Origin: an uncultured Clostridia bacterium
GTDB lineage: Bacteria; Bacillota; Clostridia; TANB77; CAG-508
Direction: 5' to 3'
NCBI GenBank assembly: GCA_948630815.1
Contig: CAPIEU010000016.1
Span: forward strand, 1 to 32,300
DNA: 32,300 bases
Part shown: in pieces, positions 27,190-32,300 of the stretch
Position numbering within the stretch: the stretch's first letter is position 1
Layout of the letters: each line of letters starts with the position of its first letter
Position numbers and translations under genes: made by a program
Notes under the pieces: generated by a model
Database searches by the model: none
What the model was told of the DNA's origin: nothing
Seen by the model: the letters and a program-made list of their open reading frames with translations, nothing else

Positions 27190-29028
27190 TTATTCTTCTG
27201 CTTCTTCAAATTGTGAATTATACAAGTCACTATAAAATCCTCCCTTTTCTAGTAATTCTTCATGTGTTCCAAGTTCAACTATATCTCCATTATTCATTAC
27301 TAAAATTAGGTCTGCATTTTTTATTGTTGAAAGTCTATGTGCTATTATAAAGCTTGTTCTTCCATTCATTAAATTATCCATCGCAGATTGTATTTGAAGC
27401 TCTGTACGTGTATCTATTGAACTTGTTGCTTCATCTAATATTAAAATTTTTGGATCTGCCAGTATTACACGTGCTATTGTTAATAATTGTTTTTGCCCTG
27501 CTGATATATTTGATGATTCTTCATTTATTACCATATCATATGATTTTGGTAATGTTTTTATAAAATGATGTACGTGTGCAGATTTTGCCGCTTCTATAAC
27601 TTCTGCATCACTTGCTTCAGGGTTAGAATATTTAATATTATCTTTTATTGTTCCGCCAAATAACCAAGTATCTTGTAATACCATTCCAAACATTTTACGT
27701 AGTTCTCCACGCTTAAAATCTTTTATGTTGTGCCCATCTATTAAAATTTTACCACTATTTACATCATAAAATCTCATTAGTAATTTTACTATTGTAGTTT
27801 TTCCTGCACCTGTTGGACCTACTATTGCTACTTTTTGACCATCTTTTATTGTAGCATTAAAATCGTTTATTATTATTCTATCTTCATCATATCCAAATTT
27901 AACATGATCAAATGTTACATTTCCTTTTAAGTTTTCTGTTTGTATTGGATTTTCTATATCTTCTTTTTCTTCCTCTTCTTCTAAAAATTTAAATACTCTT
28001 TCTGCTGCTGCTACCATTGATTGTAACATACTTGATATTTGTGCAATTTGCATTATTGGATGGGTGAACTGTTTATTATACTGTATAAAACTTTGTATGT
28101 TTCCTACTGTTATTCTTCCATTTATTGCAAAATATCCTCCAAGTATCGCTACTGCAACATAACCAATGTTTCCTATAAAGTTCATTATTGGGTGCATAAG
28201 TCCTGATAAGAATTGTGATTTCCATCCTGATTTATATAGTTCTTTATTTGCTCTTTCAAATTCTTTTATGGCTTGTTCCTCTCCATTAAATGCTTTTACT
28301 ATTGTATGACCACCATAAATTTCTTCTACTTGACCATTTACATATCCTAAATAGTCTTGTTGTTTTGCAAAGTATTTTTGAGATTTTCCTACTATTTTTC
28401 CTACTATAAGTACTGTTATTGGAAGTATAACTAAAGATACTAGTGTCATCTCCCAGCTTATTGAAAACATCATTATTAATATTCCTATTAATGTACATAT
28501 TGATGTTATTATTTGTGTAATACTTTGGTTTAAATTTTGACTTAATGTATCTATATCGTTTGTTATTACTGATAATGTCTCTCCATTTGTTCTTTTATCG
28601 AAATATCTCATTGGTAGTTTATTTATTTTTATTACTATATCATTTCTTAGTTTATATGTTAGTTTTTGGGAAATTCCTGTCATCAAAAACCCTTGTATTA
28701 GTGAGAATAATGCACTTATTATGTATAACGTTAATAGTGTTAGTAGGATTTTTAAAATATTACCAAAGTTTATACCTGATCCTCCAGATAGTTTACTTAT
28801 TATTCCATTAAATATTTCTGTTGTTGCATTTCCTAATATTTTAGGACCTACTACTTGAAATATTGTACTTCCTATTGCGAATATTATTACTATTATTAAT
28901 ACTATTTTATATTTTGACAAATAGTCTTTTATTAATTTTTTTGTCGTTCCTTTAAAGTCGTTCGCTTTTTCTACTACCATTGGCCCATGCCCTGGTCCTC
29001 CCATATGTCCTCTTTTATTTTGTGCCAT
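27190..29028 (-). CDS. ABC exporter half, catalytic Walker B side
   Basis: 612 residues, intact. Gly/His-rich start (MGGPGHGPM) then KANDFKGT, typical of this clostridial MdlB-like group. Six membrane segments to about 350; ATPase domain with Walker A GPTGAGKTT near 405, signature NISAGQKQ (degenerate), Walker B ILILDEATSSID with the catalytic Glu and AHRLS switch. Partner is the upstream gene at 29144. ATG with GAAAGGAG seven bases ahead. Repeat B copy 2 lies in the 115-base gap to its partner. Confidence 0.93.
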   Translation of the reverse strand: MAQNKRGHMGGPGHGPMVVEKANDFKGTTKKLIKDYLSKYKIVLIIVIIFAIGSTIFQVVGPKILGNATTEIFNGIISKLSGGSGINFGNILKILLTLLTLYIISALFSLIQGFLMTGISQKLTYKLRNDIVIKINKLPMRYFDKRTNGETLSVITNDIDTLSQNLNQSITQIITSICTLIGILIMMFSISWEMTLVSLVILPITVLIVGKIVGKSQKYFAKQQDYLGYVNGQVEEIYGGHTIVKAFNGEEQAIKEFERANKELYKSGWKSQFLSGLMHPIMNFIGNIGYVAVAILGGYFAINGRITVGNIQSFIQYNKQFTHPIMQIAQISSMLQSMVAAAERVFKFLEEEEEKEDIENPIQTENLKGNVTFDHVKFGYDEDRIIINDFNATIKDGQKVAIVGPTGAGKTTIVKLLMRFYDVNSGKILIDGHNIKDFKRGELRKMFGMVLQDTWLFGGTIKDNIKYSNPEASDAEVIEAAKSAHVHHFIKTLPKSYDMVINEESSNISAGQKQLLTIARVILADPKILILDEATSSIDTRTELQIQSAMDNLMNGRTSFIIAHRLSTIKNADLILVMNNGDIVELGTHEELLEKGGFYSDLYNSQFEEAEE

Positions 29029-29048
29029 ATGTTGCTCCTTTCTTTTTT

Positions 29049-29146
29049 GAGGTTGGATGTTTGAAGTTGGAAGTTGGATTTAAGGAATTTCTTCGAAGAA
29101 TATTTTTAATTTCCAACTTCTAACCTCCAACTTCTAACTTCTATTA
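29049..29146. repeat. Repeat B, copy 2
   Basis: GAAGTTGGAAGTTGGA-type units inverted about CTTCGAAGAA. Begins at the TAA stop of the upstream ABC gene, as copy 1 does at its gene. Confidence 0.82.
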
Positions 29147-30879
29147 TTCTAATTCTTCTTTTGATAATTGTGATAAGGCAATTTGTGAATATGTCTCACA
29201 AGACTCCATTAATTCTTTATGTGTTCCTATTCCTACTATTTTTCCTTCATCTAGTACCACTATTTGGTCTGCATTTAGTATTGTACTTATTCTTTGTGCT
29301 ACTATTATTACTGTTTTGTTTTTTGTTATTTCTGCAAGCTCTGTTCTTAATTTTAAATCTGTTTTTAAGTCTAATGCTGAGAAAGAATCGTCAAATACAA
29401 ATATTTCTGGGTCTTTCGCAATTGCTCTTGCTATTGATAAACGTTGCTTTTGTCCTCCTGATACATTTGCCCCCCCTTGAGCTATTTCACTTTTAAATTT
29501 TTCTTGCTTTTCTTCTATAAATTCTGTTGCTTGTGCGATACTTGCCGCTTTTTGCATTATTTCATCATTCATTTCAGGATTAGAATATTTTATGTTTGAT
29601 TCTATTGTTCCTGAAAATAGTAATCCTTTTTGTGGTACAAATCCTATTTTTTCTCTTAGTTCTTTTTGTTTAACATTTTTAATATTTACACCATCTATTA
29701 ATAGCTCTCCACCTGTTACATCATAAAAACGTGGTATTAGGTTTACTATTGTAGATTTTCCGTGATCCTGTACTTCCTATTATTGCTGTAGTTTTTCCTG
29801 GCTGTGCTGTGAATGTTATGTCTGTTAGCATTTCTTCTGCTGCATCTGGATATCTAAATGATACATTTTTAAATTCCACTAATCCTTTTTTTGTATTATC
29901 AAATTCCTTTGGATTTTCTATGTCTTTTATTTTTGGTTTTGTTTCTAATACTTCATTAATACGCCTTGCTGATACTCCAGCTCGTGGTAGCATAATTGAT
30001 ATCATTGAAATCATTAAGAAACTCATTATTATTTGCATTGTATATTGGATAAATGCCATCATATCTCCTACTTGCATTATTCCTGCATCTATGTTATGTC
30101 CTCCAACCCATATTATTAATAACATAACTGAATTCATAACAAACATTAGTCCTGGCATCATTATACTCATTGCTCTATTTACAAATATGTTTGTTTTCAT
30201 TAAGTTTGTGTTTGCTATTTCAAATCTTTCTTCTTCTCTTTTTTCTGTATGAAATGCTCTAATTACAGATAATCCTGTTAATATTTCACGTGATACTAGG
30301 TTTAGTTTATCTATTAATTCTTGTAGTTTTTTAAATTTTGGCATTGCGACTATAAATAGTATAAGTATAATTCCTATAACACATAGTACTGCAAGACCTA
30401 TTATCCAAGCCATACTTGTATTTGAATTTGCAAGTACTCGTATAAATCCTCCTATTCCCATTATTGGAGCATATACAACTACTCTAAATAACATACTTAT
30501 TAACATCTGTATTTGCTGTATATCGTTTGTATTACGTGTTATTAGTGATGCTGTAGAAAAGTTTGTAAATTCTTCTTTACTGAAACTTAATACTTTTTTA
30601 AATACTTTTTGTCTTAATGTTTTTCCTAAATTTGCTGCTACTCTTGATGATAAAAACATTATGGATATGGCTGATAACATACTTATTGCTGCTATCCCAA
30701 GCATTTGTAAACCTGTTTTTAATATGTAGGCTGTATCACCGTGTAACTATTCCTGTATCTACTATTTTTGATGTGTAACTTGGTAATTCTAAATCTGCCC
30801 AGCCTTGAATACATAATAATATTACTATTAATACAACTGATGCCCAAGTTTTTTTTAAATTTTTTAATATCTTAAACAT
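29144..30879 (-). CDS. ABC exporter half, degenerate Walker B side (two +1 shifts, CGGT and CGGA)
   Basis: 577 residues when CGGT at 30738-30741 (Gly47) and CGGA at 29759-29762 (Gly373) are read as glycine. A plain reading breaks it into three, with the Walker A motif lost. Start MFKILKNLKKTW, first membrane segment about 13-25, then LPSYTSKIVDTGIVTGDTAYIL across the first shift (family-typical). ATPase: Walker A GSTGSGKST, where the second shift supplies the invariant third glycine; signature NVSGGQKQR; Walker B FVFDDSFSALD with Asp for the catalytic Glu; AQRIS in place of the His switch. Partner of the 27190 gene. ATG at 30879 with AAAGGA nine bases upstream; promoter with operator palindrome 100 bases upstream. 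Confidence 0.93.
29759..29762 (-). other. In-phase CGGA, +1 shift site 12 (Walker A Gly373 of ABC half)
   Basis: GGA TCA CGG AAA ATC gives GSRKI. GGA TCA (C)GGA AAA TCT ACA gives GSGKST, the P-loop. Confidence 0.96.
30738..30741 (-). other. In-phase CGGT, +1 shift site 13 (Gly47 of ABC half)
   Basis: GTT ACA CGG TGA meets a stop at once. ACA (C)GGT GAT ACA GCC continues as TGDTAYILKTG. The only site whose fourth base is not A. Confidence 0.9.
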
Positions 30880-30982
30880 TTATCTATTCCTTTCTTAAAA
30901 ATAATTCCACTATAGTTTTGCTAAATGTAGACACTTTGTTTATATGTCCATACTTTAGCCAATTTTTATTAATTAACAACAA

Positions 30983-31027
30983 AACACTGTATCTTATTAT
31001 CATATGTGATACAGTGTTATTTGTCAA
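30983..31027 (-). promoter_or_regulatory. ABC operon promoter with overlapping operator palindrome
   Basis: TTGACA (31022-31027), 17 bases, TATGAT (30999-31004). A perfect 11-base inverted repeat, AACACTGTATC and GATACAGTGTT (30983-30993 and 31008-31018), brackets the -10. Operons of this exporter type often have a MarR- or GntR-type repressor; none is in the window. Confidence 0.82.
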
Positions 31028-31100
31028 TATTTCTATTGTGAAGTTTTTGTGAAATTTTGTTCTTGTTTTTTTGAAAATTTATATAGTATTCGTATACATA

Positions 31101-31182
31101 GAAAAAGAATTGAAGTCGCACCAAACAAAGACTTCAACTCTAACAACCATGAGAAAACGGTATAACCTTTTTCTCTTTTTTA
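31101..31182. other. Two-hairpin structured segment, possible small RNA or terminator pair
   Basis: Hairpin 1: TTGAAGTC / GACTTCAA (31110-31117, 31130-31137). Hairpin 2: GAGAAAA.GGT / ACC.TTTTCTC (31151-31175), followed by TTTTTTAT on the plus strand. On the plus strand this looks like a short RNA ending in a terminator; on the minus strand hairpin 1 is followed by TTCTTTTTC. Confidence 0.5.
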
Positions 31183-31205
31183 TACTTATATTATATCACA
31201 TATTT

Positions 31206-31227
31206 AAAAAAAGCAAATACTTTTTGC
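31206..31227 (-). terminator. Weak terminator after dapL
   Basis: GCAAA / TTTGC stem with five-base loop and seven T on the minus strand. Confidence 0.55.
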
Positions 31228-31232
31228 CAATA

Positions 31233-32300
31233 TTATATACTTTTTATTCTTTCTATAGCTTCAATTGTGTTTTCTCTTGAACCAAATGCTGTTAATCTAA
31301 AATATCCTTCTCCACTTGGTCCAAATCCCACTCCTGGTGTTCCTACTACATTTGCTTTTTCTAGTAAGTAATCGAAAAATTCCCAAGAAGTATATCCATT
31401 TGGTACTTTTAACCATATGTATGGAGCGTTTTTACCACCAAATACTTCATATCCCACTTCTTTTAGTCCTTCTAAAATTATTTTTGCATTTTCTAAATAG
31501 TAGTTTATATTTTCCTTTATCTGTTTTTGCCCAGCCTCTGTATATATTGCTTCTGCTGCTTTTTGTGTTATATATGGAACTCCATTAAATTTTGTACACT
31601 GACGCCTATTCCATAATCTGTTTAAGTCTACTTCTTCACCTTGATTTGTATATACTTTTAATTCTTTTGGAACTACTGTATATGCACATCTTACTCCTGT
31701 AAATCCTGCTGTTTTTGAAAAACTTCTAAATTCTATTGCAACTTCTTTTGCTCCTTTAATTTCATATATACTATGTGGTATATCTTGCTCACTAATAAAG
31801 GCTTCATATGCCGAATCAAATAGTATTATTGATTTATTCTCTTTTGCATATTCTACCCATTTTGCAAGCTCAGCTTTTGTTAGTACTGTTCCTGTTGGAT
31901 TGTTTGGAAAACATAAATATATCATATCTACTTTTTTAGTTGGTAATTCTGGTACAAAGCTATTTTCACAGGTAGCAGGTATATATACTACTCCTTCGTA
32001 TTGGTCTTTTTCTTTATTATATGTTCCTGTTCTTCCTGCCATTATATTTGTATCTAAATATACTGGATATACTGGATCTGTTATTGCTATTATATTGTCT
32101 GTTCCAAATATTTCTCCAATATTCCCTGTATCGCATTTTGCTCCATCAGATACAAATATTTCATCTATATTAATATTTATTCCTCTTTTTTTATAATCGA
32201 ATTCTACTATTTTTTCTCTTAAGAAGTCATATCCTTGTTCTGGCCCATATCCTCTAAATGTTTTTTGTTCACTCATTTCGTCTGTGGCTTTGTGCATTGC
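31233..32300 (-). CDS. dapL: LL-diaminopimelate aminotransferase, 5' end outside window
   Basis: At least 355 residues; the start lies beyond the right edge and probably about 35-50 residues are missing. Fold-type I PLP enzyme. Family motifs: RGYGPEQGYDFLRE, FVSDGAKCD, ITDPVYPVYLDTN, YLCFPNNPTG, and RSFSKTAGFTGVR with the PLP lysine; WNRRQCTKFNGV is typical of DapL. It makes LL-diaminopimelate in one step from tetrahydrodipicolinate, for lysine and peptidoglycan. No internal shift; no in-phase CGG. Confidence 0.95.
   Translation of the reverse strand, partial: AMHKATDEMSEQKTFRGYGPEQGYDFLREKIVEFDYKKRGININIDEIFVSDGAKCDTGNIGEIFGTDNIIAITDPVYPVYLDTNIMAGRTGTYNKEKDQYEGVVYIPATCENSFVPELPTKKVDMIYLCFPNNPTGTVLTKAELAKWVEYAKENKSIILFDSAYEAFISEQDIPHSIYEIKGAKEVAIEFRSFSKTAGFTGVRCAYTVVPKELKVYTNQGEEVDLNRLWNRRQCTKFNGVPYITQKAAEAIYTEAGQKQIKENINYYLENAKIILEGLKEVGYEVFGGKNAPYIWLKVPNGYTSWEFFDYLLEKANVVGTPGVGFGPSGEGYFRLTAFGSRENTIEAIERIKSI

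Larger units (their letters stand above)
30880..31232. other. Intergenic between dapL and the ABC operon
   Basis: Holds the ABC promoter/operator (30983-31027), a two-hairpin structured segment (31101-31182) and the dapL terminator (31206-31227). No protein gene supported. Confidence 0.7.

Noticed and set aside
27354..28811. Plus-strand frames opposite the ABC genes
   Set aside because: Antisense shadows of well-supported minus-strand genes.
712..30741. CGG reassigned to another amino acid as a triplet (as Trp or Gln in some Firmicutes)
   Set aside because: A triplet reassignment would keep the frame; here the frame must move +1 after each CGG, and stops follow in the zero frame.
712..30741. 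Random assembly or base-calling indels
   Set aside because: Errors would fall in the many A/T homopolymers and in any phase. All 13 fall at CGG, all in phase, all +1. Reads would still be needed for proof.
30721..30750. ATCACCGTGT shared with repeat C copy 1
   Set aside because: Only 10 bases, lies inside the ABC coding frame once the CGGT shift is allowed.
31083..31162. Short minus-strand frame starting ATGGTTGTTAGA across hairpin 1
   Set aside because: No ribosome binding site; the sequence is better explained by the two hairpins.

Overview
This window reads as the chromosome of a very AT-rich, Gram-positive, probably spore-forming member of the Clostridia, most likely an uncultured gut lineage. 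That rests on AGGAGG-type ribosome binding sites, TTGACA/TATAAT promoters with 17-base spacers, cell-wall and spore genes (a CwlD-type amidase, a G5/3D-domain protein, a SpoVB-like flippase, a sortase) and a clostridial prepilin-like leader. No rRNA, tRNA, CRISPR, phage or transposase gene is visible.

The main result concerns decoding. Nine genes look broken or truncated in a plain six-frame reading: the G5/3D protein, a giant cyclic-glucan-synthase-like protein, CwlD, an OmpR-type regulator, the flippase and two ABC half-transporters among them. Seven genes carry 13 frame changes in total. Every one is a +1 shift at an in-phase CGG codon, and in every one, skipping the C and reading the next three bases as glycine (GGA 12 times, GGT once) restores the family sequence. 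Several of these glycines are invariant, such as the Walker A glycine of one transporter and the two adjacent glycines of the CwlD HGG motif, written as two CGGA units in a row. No in-phase CGG reads as arginine anywhere here. By contrast, 22 CGG triplets in the other two phases of coding genes, 13 of them NNC-GGA or NNC-GGT, cause no shift. This phase dependence argues against sequencing error and for genome-wide quadruplet (CGGN = Gly) decoding or obligate +1 slippage at an unassigned CGG codon. I therefore annotate these as full-length genes. (Correction of scope: the genes affected are seven; 'broken' fragments number more because one gene splits into six pieces.)

Layout, left to right. 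1-1362: G5/3D cell-wall protein with consensus promoter. 1371-9793: one 2761-residue GT84/GH94-type glucan synthase with five CGGA sites. 10016-12562: cwlD, a GGDEF protein and a CmpB-like membrane protein. 12748-13724: anchored Ig-like surface protein. 13969-16814: sensor kinase and OmpR regulator. 16954-18279: prepilin-like surface protein. 18526-20198 (+ strand): flippase, then a 22-residue hydrophobic peptide gene with its own promoter and terminator. 20275-22126: sortase, a 54-residue protein, a 20-residue peptide and a guanylate-kinase-like protein. 22355-26179: a heterodimeric ABC exporter pair. 26644-27184 (+): YcxB-like protein. 27190-31027: a second heterodimeric ABC exporter pair with a palindromic operator. 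31233-32300: dapL, cut by the window edge.

The window is also rich in short dispersed repeats: eight copies of a ~27-base palindrome, four of them inside open reading frames and translated; and three larger families (A, B, C), two copies each, with A and B copies starting right at gene stop codons. The genes share a cell-envelope theme: glucan, wall remodelling, surface proteins, sortase anchoring, lipid-linked sugar flipping and export.
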